Source of the DNA: Candidatus Anaerofilum excrementigallinarum
GTDB lineage: Bacteria > Bacillota > Clostridia > Oscillospirales > Ruminococcaceae
NCBI GenBank assembly: GCA_019115305.1
Contig: DXDW01000094.1
Location: 1-42,662 of the forward strand
Direction: 5' to 3'
DNA: 42,662 bases
This document shows positions 26,724 to 34,316 of the stretch, one piece after another (the stretch's first letter is position 1; each line of letters begins with the position of its first letter). The notes under the pieces are model-generated. The model saw only the letters and a list, made by a program, of their open reading frames with translations, ran no database searches and was not told the origin of the DNA. Position numbers and translations under genes: made by a program.

Positions 26724-28088
26724 TCAGTTTCCTTCTTTCTTGAGATACCGGGGCAGCACGAAGAAGTACAGCCCGCCGCCGATGAAGAAGATCAGCATCA
26801 GGCTCAGAATGCCCCAGGGAGCGGCCTGGGCGGTGACGGCCTCCACCACGGCCGGGTCGGCGGTCTCGGCGGTGAGACCCTGGTTTTTCAGGGCGATGTC
26901 GGCGGCCAGGGCGCTGGTGAAGCCCACCAGCGAGGGGCCCATGATGGCCGAGAACTTGCCGAAAATATCATAAAATCCGAAAAACTCGCCGCTGCGGCTC
27001 TTGTCGGGGATCATCTTGCCGAACATGCTGCGGCTCAGAGCCTGGATGCCGCCCTGGCTGGTGGCCACCAGAATGGCCAGCACCCAGAACTGCCAGACGC
27101 TGCGCAAAAAGAAGCCGAACACGGTGATGCCCATGTAGATGCAGATGCCCACGCCCACCATGAACCGGGCGCCGAACTTGGAGCTGGCCTTGATGTACAG
27201 CAGGCAGAAGGGCAGGCCCAGCACCTGCACCAGCAGCAGCGCCAGCAGCATGCTGGTGGAGTCCAGACCCAGGGTGTCGCCGTAACTGGTGGACATGTGG
27301 ATGATGGTGTTCACACCGTCGATGTAGAAGAAATAGGCGATGAGATAGACCAGCATGGCCTTGTTGGCCCGGATCTCCCGCAGGGTGGAAACCAGACCCT
27401 TGAGAGCCAGGGCCACCGCCCCCTTCTGCCGGGGCTGCCAGCTTTTCTGCTGCACGTTTTTCAGCAGAGGCAGGCTGAATACAAACCACCACACCGCCGT
27501 CAGGCCGAAGGCGAAGGACAGACAGAACAGCATCTTGTCGGAGCCCAGCACCAGGTTCATGATCAAAAAGGCCAGCAGCGGGATAGTGGAGCCGCCGATG
27601 TAGCCCAGGCCGTAGCCCATGGTGGATACCTGGTCCATCCGCTCGGGGGTGGTCACGTCGTTGAGGAAGCTGTCGTAGTAAAGGTTGGCGGCCGAGAAGC
27701 CGATGGTGGAGATGATATACAGCACCAGCACCGCCATACCCACCTTTTCAGCCTGGCCCGGGGTGATGAAGTCCAGCTGAGGGGTCACGGCCAGCCCTAC
27801 GCAGCTGACTACGCCCACCAGCATAAAGACGGTGAACAGGGTCTTGCGCATGCCCCGGAAGTCGCCGAAGGCGCCGAAGATGGGAGCCAGCAGGGCCACC
27901 AAAGCCATGGCCGCGCTGGTGGCGTAGCCCCAGGTGGTCATGCCCGATTCGGCGTTGGACATATAGCTGGCCACGGTGTTGTAGAAGATGGGCAGAATGG
28001 TCACCACCACCACCGAGTGTGCGGAGTTGGCCCAGTCGTACATCATCCAGCTTTTTTCTTCTTTTGTGTAGCCCTTCAAAAGGCCCAT
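26724..28088 (-). CDS. MFS transporter, UMF1/Atg22-like
   Basis: A 454-residue polytopic protein with about twelve spans. It matches the UMF1 (Atg22-like) branch of MFS: the opening 'EEKSWMMYDWANSAHSVVVVTILPIFY' with the conserved DWANSA motif is diagnostic, as is 'ATSQGGIQALSRSMFGKMIPDKSRSGEFFGFYDIFGKFSAIMGP' in the second half. The substrate is unknown; yeast Atg22 exports amino acids from the vacuole. It is co-transcribed with the phospholipase-like gene, four bases apart. A promoter lies 72 bases upstream of the ATG (-10). Confidence 0.93.
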   Translation of the reverse strand: MGLLKGYTKEEKSWMMYDWANSAHSVVVVTILPIFYNTVASYMSNAESGMTTWGYATSAAMALVALLAPIFGAFGDFRGMRKTLFTVFMLVGVVSCVGLAVTPQLDFITPGQAEKVGMAVLVLYIISTIGFSAANLYYDSFLNDVTTPERMDQVSTMGYGLGYIGGSTIPLLAFLIMNLVLGSDKMLFCLSFAFGLTAVWWFVFSLPLLKNVQQKSWQPRQKGAVALALKGLVSTLREIRANKAMLVYLIAYFFYIDGVNTIIHMSTSYGDTLGLDSTSMLLALLLVQVLGLPFCLLYIKASSKFGARFMVGVGICIYMGITVFGFFLRSVWQFWVLAILVATSQGGIQALSRSMFGKMIPDKSRSGEFFGFYDIFGKFSAIMGPSLVGFTSALAADIALKNQGLTAETADPAVVEAVTAQAAPWGILSLMLIFFIGGGLYFFVLPRYLKKEGN

Positions 28089-28159
28089 AGAAGGTCACCT
28101 CTTTAATTCCTGTTGCGGATGGCCGGGACCCGAAGACCCCGGAATATACGATCAATTTT

Positions 28160-28188
28160 AGTCTATCATGCGCCACTGCCGATTGCAA
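28160..28188 (-). promoter_or_regulatory. Promoter of the MFS–phospholipase operon
   Basis: On the minus strand: TTGCAA (plus 28183–28188), a 17-base spacer and TAGACT (28160–28165). Confidence 0.65.
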
Positions 28189-28333
28189 GAAAAGGCGGCG
28201 TCGCTCCCCTTTTTTTGCGATTTATATACAAAAAATTTGAAAAAACATGTAAATTTTCACCTTTCCCGGGCCCGGCGGGTTAAAAAAAGACGGCGGCCCG
28301 GGGGTGCGGCGGTATCATTTTGCATAAGGGCGT

Positions 28334-28391
28334 GGTATAATGGCGCAGAACGGTCATTATATCTCTGCGCGGGCGCTTTATGGTATAATGG
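28334..28391 (+). promoter_or_regulatory. Two direct copies of TGGTATAATGGC upstream of the doubled CmpB gene
   Basis: TGGTATAATGGC occurs at 28334–28345 and 28382–28393, so two extended -10 elements (TATAAT at 28336 and 28384) stand 48 bases apart, both pointing at the gene at 28506. Neither has a clear -35 box. The rest of the 417-bp interval (28089–28505) holds the MFS promoter, an 8-bp palindrome CCCGGGCC…GGCCCGGG (about 28265–28304) and a structured leader; no other gene is seen. Confidence 0.5.
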
Positions 28392-28399
28392 CACAAGAC

Positions 28400-28499
28400 A
28401 GCCGGCCCCGCGGCGCTGTTTGGTCTGCGGCGGCTGGTTCCACTGTATTTCCCTTTTGGGGGAAAAGCCAACAAAGCGGGCGATGGCCCGCGAGGAAGG
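28400..28499 (+). promoter_or_regulatory. Structured 5' leader with three hairpins ending at the ribosome site
   Basis: Predicted hairpins: AGCCG/CGGCT closing a larger stem (28400–28435), TTTCCC/GGGAAA (28448–28465) and GCGGGC/GCCCGC (28476–28491). The last abuts the ribosome site GAGGAAGG (28492–28499). This could be a translational control leader, but it matches no riboswitch I recognise. Confidence 0.4.
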
Positions 28500-28505
28500 T
28501 GTAAT

Positions 28506-29819
28506 ATGAGCTGCATCTGGAATCTGGTCATTCTGTTTTTCCTGTATGCCTTTGCCGGCTGGTGCGCCGAGGTGCTGATCACGGCAGTACGGCGCCGCAA
28601 GTTTGTCAACCATGGCGCCATGCTGGGCCCGGTGGTTCCCCTCTACGGCGTTATGGCCGCGGCGGTGGAGCTGTTTTTGGAGCCTTCCCGCAACGGCCTG
28701 CCTGCCTTGCTGCTGGGCGCGGTGGTGCTCTGCGCCGCCGCCGAGCTGCTGGCGGGGGTACTGCTGGAGCATGTGTTCCACACCCGCTGGTGGGATTATT
28801 CCTCCCACCGGTTCCAGCTGAAAGGCTATATCTGCCTGGAGGTTTCTCTGGCCAAGGGCGTGGCCATCGGGCTGGGAGCCAAATACCTTTCCCCTCTGGT
28901 GCTGTGGCTGCTGCACAAGCTGCCGAGCCTGGCCTCCATGATTCTGGCTCTGGTGCTGCTGGGACTGCTGGCGGTGGATACCCTGGCCCTGGTGGTGGGC
29001 CTGGGCCAGCTGCGCCGGCGGTGGAAGCTGTACGGCGCCATTGCCGACCGGCTGCAAAAAACCAGCGGGGCTCTCAGCACCCGTCTGGCCGGCCGGGTGC
29101 TGGACTGGCAGCGCCGCAGCCAGCAAAAGCATCTGCTCAGCGCCTTCCCCAAGCTGGAAAAGGCCGCCGCTCCCGAAACCGGGGACAAGCCCTTTGCGGC
29201 GGGGCTGGGCATCTATAAGCTGTTCTGGCTGTTTCTTATTGGCTCCCTGGCGGGAGATCTCATCGAAACGGTGTTCGTATGGGCCACCTCCGGGGTGCTC
29301 ATGAGCCGCAGCAGCCTGCTGTACGGGCCTTTCAGCGTGGTCTGGGGCCTGGGCGCGGTGCTGCTCACCCTCACTCTTCACGGTCTGCGGGACAAGAGCG
29401 ACCGGTACATCTTTTTGGGCGGCATGCTCATGGGCGGTGTCTATGAGTACATGTGCAGCGTCTTTACCGAAAAGGCCTTCGGCAAGGTGTTCTGGGATTA
29501 CAGCAAGATCCCCTTCAACATCAACGGCCGTGTTAACCTGCTGTACTGCGTGTTCTGGGGCGTGCTGGCTCTGGTGTGGGTCAAGGAGATCTATCCCCGG
29601 ATGGAAAAGCTGATCCAGCGCATTCCGGCCCGCATCGGCCGTCCCCTCACCTGGGTGCTGGCGGCGCTGCTGGCGGTGGACGCAGTGCTCACCTGCCTGG
29701 CCTTGGGACGTCTGGCCCAGCGGGAGATGGGGGTGCAGGCCACCTCTGCCCTCCAGCAGCTGCTGGACAGCTGGTATCCCGACGATTACCTCTATCACCG
29801 GTATCAGAATATGCTGTGA
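28506..29819 (+). CDS. Tandem ABC_trans_CmpB (PF06541-type) membrane protein
   Basis: A 437-residue membrane protein made of two related halves (about 1–160 and 235–400). Each half has the family hallmark: 'FAGWCAEVLITAVRRRKFVNHGAMLGPVVPLYG' and 'TRWWDYSSHRFQLKGYICL' in the first; 'AGDLIETVFVWATSGVLMSRSSLLYGPFSVVWG' and 'VFWDYSKIPFNINGRVNLLYCVFWG' in the second. Most family members have a single domain; tandem ones also exist. They are called putative ABC transporter permeases although no ATPase is adjacent, and the function is unknown. A cytosolic linker of about 75 residues joins the halves. Confidence 0.88.
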   Translation: MSCIWNLVILFFLYAFAGWCAEVLITAVRRRKFVNHGAMLGPVVPLYGVMAAAVELFLEPSRNGLPALLLGAVVLCAAAELLAGVLLEHVFHTRWWDYSSHRFQLKGYICLEVSLAKGVAIGLGAKYLSPLVLWLLHKLPSLASMILALVLLGLLAVDTLALVVGLGQLRRRWKLYGAIADRLQKTSGALSTRLAGRVLDWQRRSQQKHLLSAFPKLEKAAAPETGDKPFAAGLGIYKLFWLFLIGSLAGDLIETVFVWATSGVLMSRSSLLYGPFSVVWGLGAVLLTLTLHGLRDKSDRYIFLGGMLMGGVYEYMCSVFTEKAFGKVFWDYSKIPFNINGRVNLLYCVFWGVLALVWVKEIYPRMEKLIQRIPARIGRPLTWVLAALLAVDAVLTCLALGRLAQREMGVQATSALQQLLDSWYPDDYLYHRYQNML

Positions 29820-29846
29820 TTGTTTGAAAAAGGAGATGCGATTGTT

Positions 29847-30326
29847 ATGATGAATCCGCTGCGCCGGGTGGATCTGAAAACCACGCCCGAACAGGCCATG
29901 GAGATCCTGCGCCAAAGTGAGTACGGCTTTTTGTCCACCATCAATTCCGACGGCACCCCCCACAGTGTGCCCATTGCTTTTGCGGTGGAGGGGGAGTACA
30001 TCTACTTCCACTGCGCCCGGGCGGGCCAGAAGCTGGACAACCTGAACCGGGACAGCCGGGCTTCTTTCAGCTGTGTGGCCCGGTACACCCCCTGCCCCGA
30101 AAAGTACAATGTGGCCTATTCCAGCTGCATGGCCGAGGGACATGTGGAGCGGGTCACCGACGAAGCCCAGCGCACCCGGACCATGAAGGCCCTGGTGGAC
30201 AAATACTGTCCTGGTCAGTGGGACAGCGAGAGCTGCCTGCGCACCATGCGGGGAATGCCGGCGGTGGTGATGCTGCGGATGAAGATTGAAAATATTTGCG
30301 GCAAGGCCAACCGCGGCATGGTGTAA
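29847..30326 (+). CDS. Pyridoxamine 5'-phosphate oxidase-like flavin protein (NimA family)
   Basis: A 159-residue split-barrel flavin-binding protein. 'EQAMEILRQSEYGFLSTINSDGTPHSVPIAFAVEGEYIYFHCARAGQKLDNLNRDSRASFSCVA' follows the NimA-type pattern (GxLST…DGxPxxVP…IYFHxAxxGxK). Nim proteins reduce 5-nitroimidazole drugs in some anaerobes, but most family members are of unknown role and a resistance phenotype must not be assumed. The ATG at 29847 follows AAGGAG with an 11-base spacer; a second ATG directly follows. It lies 27 bases after the CmpB gene and shares its terminator. Confidence 0.88.
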   Translation: MMNPLRRVDLKTTPEQAMEILRQSEYGFLSTINSDGTPHSVPIAFAVEGEYIYFHCARAGQKLDNLNRDSRASFSCVARYTPCPEKYNVAYSSCMAEGHVERVTDEAQRTRTMKALVDKYCPGQWDSESCLRTMRGMPAVVMLRMKIENICGKANRGMV

Positions 30327-30370
30327 CCCCCAAAGCCGAAGGCTGGTCTGCCCGGCAACCTGAAAAAAGC

Positions 30371-30418
30371 AAAAACACCCGGTTCCGGCCCTTTTGGGTC
30401 GGGAGCGGGTGTTTTTTT
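30371..30418. terminator. Bidirectional Rho-independent terminator
   Basis: A near-perfect stem of about 20 bp (AAAACACCCG… with …CGGGTGTTTT) and a TTTT loop, between two converging genes. T7 follows on plus; the A-run on the left side gives T5 on minus. Confidence 0.92.
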
Positions 30419-30440
30419 GCAAAAAGCCAGGGCGGGTTTC

Positions 30441-30857
30441 TCAGCCCTGTTTTTGGGTCAGGTAGCTGTCGGCGGCGGCCAGGAGCTGGCGGTCGGCCTC
30501 GTAGGTGAGGGCGGACAGGGCCTGGTCCAGAGGAAGCCAGGCGATCTCCTCCACCTCTTCCAGCTGGCGCTGCTGGTGGCCGGCGGTGATGTCGGCCACG
30601 AAATAGACAACCTCTTTCCAGACGTCGGGAGCGGGGAAATAGGCGGTGGTGCGGCGGAATCCGGTGTCCAGGCGGGCGGCAAGGCCGGTTTCCTCGGCGA
30701 TCTCCCGCAGGGCGGTCTGTTCCTCGGTTTCGTCCCCCTCCACATGGCCCTTGGCGAAGGCCCAGTGACCGCCGTTGGCGTGGCGGAGCAGCAGGTATTC
30801 ACGGCCGGTTTGGCCCGGGCGCCAGCAGATGGCGCCGCAGGATTTTTCCTGTTTCAT
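30441..30857 (-). CDS. Nudix hydrolase (diadenosine tetraphosphatase-like)
   Basis: A 138-residue single-domain Nudix enzyme. The Nudix box is complete at 37–59: G-x5-E-x7-R-E-x-x-E-E-x-G (GHVEGDETEEQTALREIAEE followed by TGL), including the metal-binding REIAEE. The opening 'EKSCGAICWRPG' and 'HWAFAKGHVE' resemble bis(5'-nucleosyl)-tetraphosphatases (asymmetrical Ap4A hydrolases), which clear Ap4A by splitting it into AMP and ATP. Other nucleoside polyphosphate substrates are possible. The ATG follows AAAGGAAG. Confidence 0.9.
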   Translation of the reverse strand: MKQEKSCGAICWRPGQTGREYLLLRHANGGHWAFAKGHVEGDETEEQTALREIAEETGLAARLDTGFRRTTAYFPAPDVWKEVVYFVADITAGHQQRQLEEVEEIAWLPLDQALSALTYEADRQLLAAADSYLTQKQG

Positions 30858-30884
30858 ACAGATCTTCCTTTCTTTCGGTTTTAT

Positions 30885-30913
30885 TTGTGTTTTGCGGCAT
30901 AGTTTGGTATAAT
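30885..30913 (+). promoter_or_regulatory. Promoter of the NERD-like gene
   Basis: TTGTGT (30885–30890), a 17-base spacer and TATAAT (30908–30913), with TGG directly before the -10. The gene starts 37 bases downstream. Confidence 0.75.
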
Positions 30914-30950
30914 AAATAGCAATACTTTTGCTTTAGAGGAGAGTTGAGCT

Positions 30951-31610
30951 TTGAATCTGGAATTTTTCGGCGTGGACGTCGGTGAGTTTTTGCTGGCCAC
31001 CGTGGTGCTCATTGTGGGCATCTTCGCCATCAACTGGTATAAGTATAACAAAAGCAGCAAGGTTACGGAAGTGAAAACCCGCGAAACGCCCCAGCTGGAA
31101 GGACCTCAGGGACGCAAGGATGCCAGCGGACGGGCCATGCAGCGGCTCAAGAGCTTCGCTTCGGCCAACGGTTACGAGCTGATCCGCCCGGGCCGGATCG
31201 CCCAGGGCACCGGCGTCACCGATTTCGACGCCATTGTGGTGGGTACTTTCGGCGTGCTGGCGGTGCGGTCCATGGGATACGAGGGTCAGGTGTACGGCAA
31301 TGCCAAGGACACCCTCTGGACCCAGGCCACCAAAAACGGCAAAGTGACCTTCAAGAATCCCCTGCTCCAGGCGGAAGCGGAGGCCCGGATGCTGCGGGAG
31401 GTGCTGTTTGCTGCAAAGCTGAAAAATGTGCCGGTGGAGACTCTCTGTGTGTTTCCCAACAACGCCACCGAGCTGGCGGTGCCCCGGTCGACGCCGGTGT
31501 ATCGGCTGAAGGAGTTTTCGGCGCTGCTGAAAAAGGATCATTTCACCGAGGACCGCAAGGTGGACATCGACAAGGTGGCCAAGGCTTTGCGGGATGCCAT
31601 GGAAGACTGA
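30951..31610 (+). CDS. Membrane-anchored NERD-domain-like protein, probably catalytically inactive
   Basis: A 219-residue protein with one membrane span (about 12–30) and a NERD-type domain (nuclease-related, restriction-endonuclease-like fold) at about 80–175. 'TDFDAIVVGTFGVLAVRSMGYEGQVYG' and 'NPLLQAEAEARMLREVL' are the recognisable pieces. In active NERD domains the strand after FGVxxV carries E-x-K; here the equivalent residues are R-S-M, so the predicted active site is lost. Translation starts at TTG (30951) behind AGAGGAGAG, with no alternative ATG in the right frame and place. A terminator follows. The role is unknown. Confidence 0.8.
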   Translation: MNLEFFGVDVGEFLLATVVLIVGIFAINWYKYNKSSKVTEVKTRETPQLEGPQGRKDASGRAMQRLKSFASANGYELIRPGRIAQGTGVTDFDAIVVGTFGVLAVRSMGYEGQVYGNAKDTLWTQATKNGKVTFKNPLLQAEAEARMLREVLFAAKLKNVPVETLCVFPNNATELAVPRSTPVYRLKEFSALLKKDHFTEDRKVDIDKVAKALRDAMED

Positions 31611-31615
31611 ATCTG

Positions 31616-31656
31616 ATTTTTCCTCCGGGGCGCAGTGCCGTTCCGGGGGATTTTTT
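31616..31656 (+). terminator. Rho-independent terminator after the NERD-like gene
   Basis: TCCTCCGG (31621–31628) pairs with CCGGGGGA (31643–31650), with one G–T pair, followed by TTTTTT. It begins within 15 bases of the stop codon. Confidence 0.8.
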
Positions 31657-31751
31657 GTGACGCGGCACAGCAAAAAGTGTGAAAAAAACGTCGAAAACAG
31701 AAATTAACAAAAAATTCATAACTGCGTCATAAACTCTACGCAACTGGGGGG

Positions 31752-31875
31752 TATACTAACAATCACAGAAGGCGGGAAGCCGCAGCCCCCTTCTGCACAT
31801 GATTCCTCCTCACACCAAAGCGATACCCCTATGGAACGCCCGTGCATCCGCAGCGCGGGCGTTCTTCTTTTTTTT
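31752..31875 (+). ncRNA. Candidate small RNA with its own promoter element and terminator
   Basis: A -10 element TATACT (31752–31757) is followed by a first hairpin CAGAAGG…CCTTCTG (31766–31795), an unpaired stretch with TCCTCCTC (31803–31810) and CCCC, and a terminator hairpin GAACGCCCG (31834–31842) with CGGGCGTTC (31856–31864) and a T-rich tail to 31875. The transcript would be about 112 bases. No good -35 box is seen and no protein-coding signal exists. The C-rich single-stranded part could pair with ribosome-binding sites. Confidence 0.55.
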
Positions 31876-32157
31876 CATCGGTCATGCCTTTGGCCGGCTG
31901 CAAGGCGTTGGCTTTCTTCTTGCCCTCTGGCTCGCCAAAGGCAATAAGTGTTGGCCTTGTCAGCGCAGAGCGTTCCTTTTTTGCCGCTTTCGCCTTTGGC
32001 CTGTGCGGGTTCCTTTTTCACCCCTGTTATATTTTCTCCCCGGGGCAGGGGCTTTTTTGTTTCCGTCTCCGGCGGACTTCCCTTCCCCCTTTCGGCAAAA
32101 TTCTGCGGCGCAGCACGGTCCTGCCGTGGTCCCGCATCTCAATCTGTATAAACACAA
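31876..32157. other. Non-coding T-rich stretch with GCCTTTGGC repeats
   Basis: No gene is supported here. It holds three copies of GCCTTTGGC or its complement; TGCCTTTGGC (31885–31894) and GCCAAAGGCA (31934–31943) could form a 10-bp hairpin. A CCCC…GGGGC stem followed by TTTTTT near 32039–32058 may be an old terminator. Confidence 0.5.
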
Positions 32158-32205
32158 AAACACCCGATTTGGCCCTGCAAAGGCCCCAAATCGGGTGTTT
32201 CTTTT
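32158..32205. terminator. Bidirectional Rho-independent terminator after birA
   Basis: A perfect 15-bp stem (32158–32172 with 32186–32200) and 13-base loop. On the minus strand it is followed by TTTTTGTG and ends the trmN6–birA operon; on plus it is followed by CTTTTT. Confidence 0.93.
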
Positions 32206-32254
32206 TCCAAAAAGCTGCGGCGGGAAAACAGCCAAAACAAAACCCTTTCCGCCC

Positions 32255-32986
32255 TTATACGCAGCCGTAGATGCCCCGGACGCTCACCTCGCCGGTGAAC
32301 ACCGCCTGGCTGCCGTCCTCGGTGTCCACCACCAGACGGCCTTCATGGTCGATGTCCCGGGCCATACCCCGGCCCCCGTCAAATTCCACCGGACGGCCCA
32401 GGTTGACGCAGCGGGCCAGATATTCCTCCCGGATGGCGGCAAAGCCCTGGTCCGCAAAGGGAGCGATGCCCTCCCCGAACTGGCCGTTCAGTTCCTCCAC
32501 CATGGCCCGGGCCAGCTGTTCCGGCTGCCGGGCGGCCTCGATCCCCTGCAAAAGCAGCGAGGTGCCGTGGGGCAGATCGTTCTGGTCAAAATAGGCCTGA
32601 GGATGGGCCAGATTGAAGCCGATGCCGCACAGCCAGCCTCCGGGCACCCCTTCGCAGAGGATGCCCACCAGCTTTTTGCCGCCCAGCAGCAGGTCGTTGG
32701 GCCATTTCACCATGGTCTGTACCCCGGCGGCCTTTTCCAGTACCCGGGCCGCCGCCACACTGGCGTAGAGGGGCAGACAGGCGGGCTGGGCCAGATCCCG
32801 GCGCACTACCGCGGTGTAGAACAGACCGCATCCCGGCAGATTCTGCCAGCTGCGCCCCAGCCGGCCCCGGCCGGCGGTCTGGCTCTGGGTCCATACCGCG
32901 TCCCCGTCGGAAAGCCCTGCAAAGTTCTGCTTCACCCAGGTGTTGGTGCTGTCCACCTGATCCAGATAGAGAATGGTGCGCTCCAT
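32255..32986 (-). CDS. birA: Biotin–[acetyl-CoA-carboxylase] ligase (group I, no DNA-binding domain)
   Basis: A 243-residue enzyme that makes biotinyl-AMP and attaches biotin to carboxyl carrier proteins. Motifs: GRGRLGRSW (39–47) for biotinyl-AMP binding, KWPND (94–98) and 'GGKKLVGIL' with the catalytic lysine region. The helix-turn-helix domain found in the longer regulatory BirA proteins is absent, so it should be an enzyme only. The ATG overlaps the stop of the phosphoesterase gene by one base (TGATG). It is the last gene of the four-gene trmN6–rsmI–phosphoesterase–birA operon. Confidence 0.95.
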   Translation of the reverse strand: MERTILYLDQVDSTNTWVKQNFAGLSDGDAVWTQSQTAGRGRLGRSWQNLPGCGLFYTAVVRRDLAQPACLPLYASVAAARVLEKAAGVQTMVKWPNDLLLGGKKLVGILCEGVPGGWLCGIGFNLAHPQAYFDQNDLPHGTSLLLQGIEAARQPEQLARAMVEELNGQFGEGIAPFADQGFAAIREEYLARCVNLGRPVEFDGGRGMARDIDHEGRLVVDTEDGSQAVFTGEVSVRGIYGCV

Positions 32987-33471
32987 CAGTAGCGGGGCAC
33001 CTCCTTGTGGTAGAAGTGGGGGACCCCGTCCTCGATGATCACCAGCCCATAGGTGGGCCGCCCGATCCGGGGCCGGCTCACCGAGCCGGGATTAAAGACA
33101 TACAGCCCGTCGGTGTACTCGTAGTAGGGGGAATGGGTGTGGCCGAACAGGGCCACGTCGGCTTTGCGCTGCCGGGCGGCGTATTTCAGCCCCGCGGTGG
33201 TCAGCTTCACCTGGTAGCCGTCCCCGTGACAGTAGAAAAACAGCAGCCCGTCAAAGGCGATCAGGGCCTCAAAGGGCTCGCTGCGGCTGAAATCGCAGTT
33301 GCCCCGGGCCAGGTATACCCGCAGCTGGGGATTTTCGCTCATCACCTGGTAGGCGTCGGAAAGGCCGTCTCCCAGAAAGATCATGTCGGTGGCCCCGGGC
33401 TCGGCTTCCACCACCCGGAACAGGGCCTCGGCGTCGCCGTGGCTGTCGGATACGATCAGCAGCTTTTTCAT
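32986..33471 (-). CDS. YfcE/MJ0936-type metallophosphoesterase
   Basis: A 161-residue calcineurin-like phosphoesterase. The two-metal site is complete: Asp9 and His11 (DSHG), Asp35 (FLGDG), Asn58 (GNCD), His82 (CHGD), His111 and His113 (GHTH). Single-domain enzymes of this type hydrolyse phosphodiesters; the natural substrate is not known. The ATG at 33471 overlaps the rsmI stop (ATGA) and is preceded by GGAGGAGGA in the end of rsmI. Longer in-frame starts upstream lie inside rsmI and are rejected. Confidence 0.92.
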   Translation of the reverse strand: MKKLLIVSDSHGDAEALFRVVEAEPGATDMIFLGDGLSDAYQVMSENPQLRVYLARGNCDFSRSEPFEALIAFDGLLFFYCHGDGYQVKLTTAGLKYAARQRKADVALFGHTHSPYYEYTDGLYVFNPGSVSRPRIGRPTYGLVIIEDGVPHFYHKEVPRY

Positions 33472-34316
33472 GGGACGTCCTCCTCCTCCGGCTCCAGACA
33501 CAGCCGGTAGATCTCGCTTTTGGAAAATCCGCTTTCGGCGGCGGCCTGCTTGGCGGCTGCGCTGAGCTTCTGGCCTTCCTCGGCCAGCTGCCGGGCCCGT
33601 TCCACCGCCTGTTCCAGCGTCCACTGCACCGGCGCGGGCTTTTCGCCCCCGGCCACCACCAGCACATATTCCCCCCGGGGATTGTTTTCGGCGTACCAGG
33701 CCGCGGCTTCGGCCAGGGTGGTTTTCTGGATGGTTTCGTGGAGCTTGGTCAGCTCCCGGCAGAGGGTGATGCTGCGCTGGCCGCCAAAGGCGGCGATGAG
33801 GTCGTCCAGGGTCATCCGCAGCTTGTGGGGGGCTTCGTAGAAGATCATGGTCCGCTGCTCGCTTTTCAGCTCCTCCAGCCGTTCCAGACGGCTGCGGCGG
33901 TTCACCGGCAGAAATCCCTCAAAGACGAACCGCCCCGTGGGCTGTCCCGACACCGCCAGGGCCGTCACCGCCGCCGAGGCAGCCGGTACCGGCACCACCC
34001 GGATGCCCCGGGCCAGAGCGTCGGTGACAATGACCTCCCCGGGGTCGGAGATGGCGGGCATCCCCGCGTCGCTGCACAGCGCGCAGCTCTCCCCCGCTTC
34101 GATCCGGGCCAGGATCTGCTCTCCCCGCTCCTTGAGGTTGTGCTCGTAGTAGCTCACCATGGGCTTTTTCAGTCCCAGATGGTTCAGCAGCTTGAGGGTG
34201 ACCCGTGTGTCCTCCGCCGCGATGAAATCCGCCTCTGCGAAGGTGCGGGCCGCACGGGGGGTGAGGTCCTCCAGATTGCCGATGGGGGTGGCGACAATGT
34301 ACAAAACGCCGCTCAT
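33468..34316 (-). CDS. rsmI: 16S rRNA (cytidine(1402)-2'-O)-methyltransferase
   Basis: A 282-residue tetrapyrrole-methylase-fold enzyme that 2'-O-methylates C1402 in the ribosomal P site using SAM. The N-terminus 'MSGVLYIVATPIGNLEDLTPRA', the 'AEDTRVTLKLLNHLGLKKPMVSYYEHN' block and 'CSDAGMPAISDPGE' are family signatures, as is 'RELTKLHETIQKTTLAEAAAW'. The ATG at 34316 overlaps the trmN6 stop by four bases. The C-terminal part (after about 235) is the usual small helical domain ('QKLSAAAKQAAAESGFSKSEIY'). Confidence 0.96.
   Translation of the reverse strand: MSGVLYIVATPIGNLEDLTPRAARTFAEADFIAAEDTRVTLKLLNHLGLKKPMVSYYEHNLKERGEQILARIEAGESCALCSDAGMPAISDPGEVIVTDALARGIRVVPVPAASAAVTALAVSGQPTGRFVFEGFLPVNRRSRLERLEELKSEQRTMIFYEAPHKLRMTLDDLIAAFGGQRSITLCRELTKLHETIQKTTLAEAAAWYAENNPRGEYVLVVAGGEKPAPVQWTLEQAVERARQLAEEGQKLSAAAKQAAAESGFSKSEIYRLCLEPEEEDVP

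Noticed and set aside
29847..30326. Calling the NimA-like protein a nitroimidazole resistance gene
   Set aside because: Family similarity only; most members of this flavin-binding family do not confer resistance.
31799..32992. A 397-codon plus-strand frame running from the sRNA region through birA antisense
   Set aside because: It crosses the sRNA terminator and the birA terminator and has no family resemblance or ribosome site.
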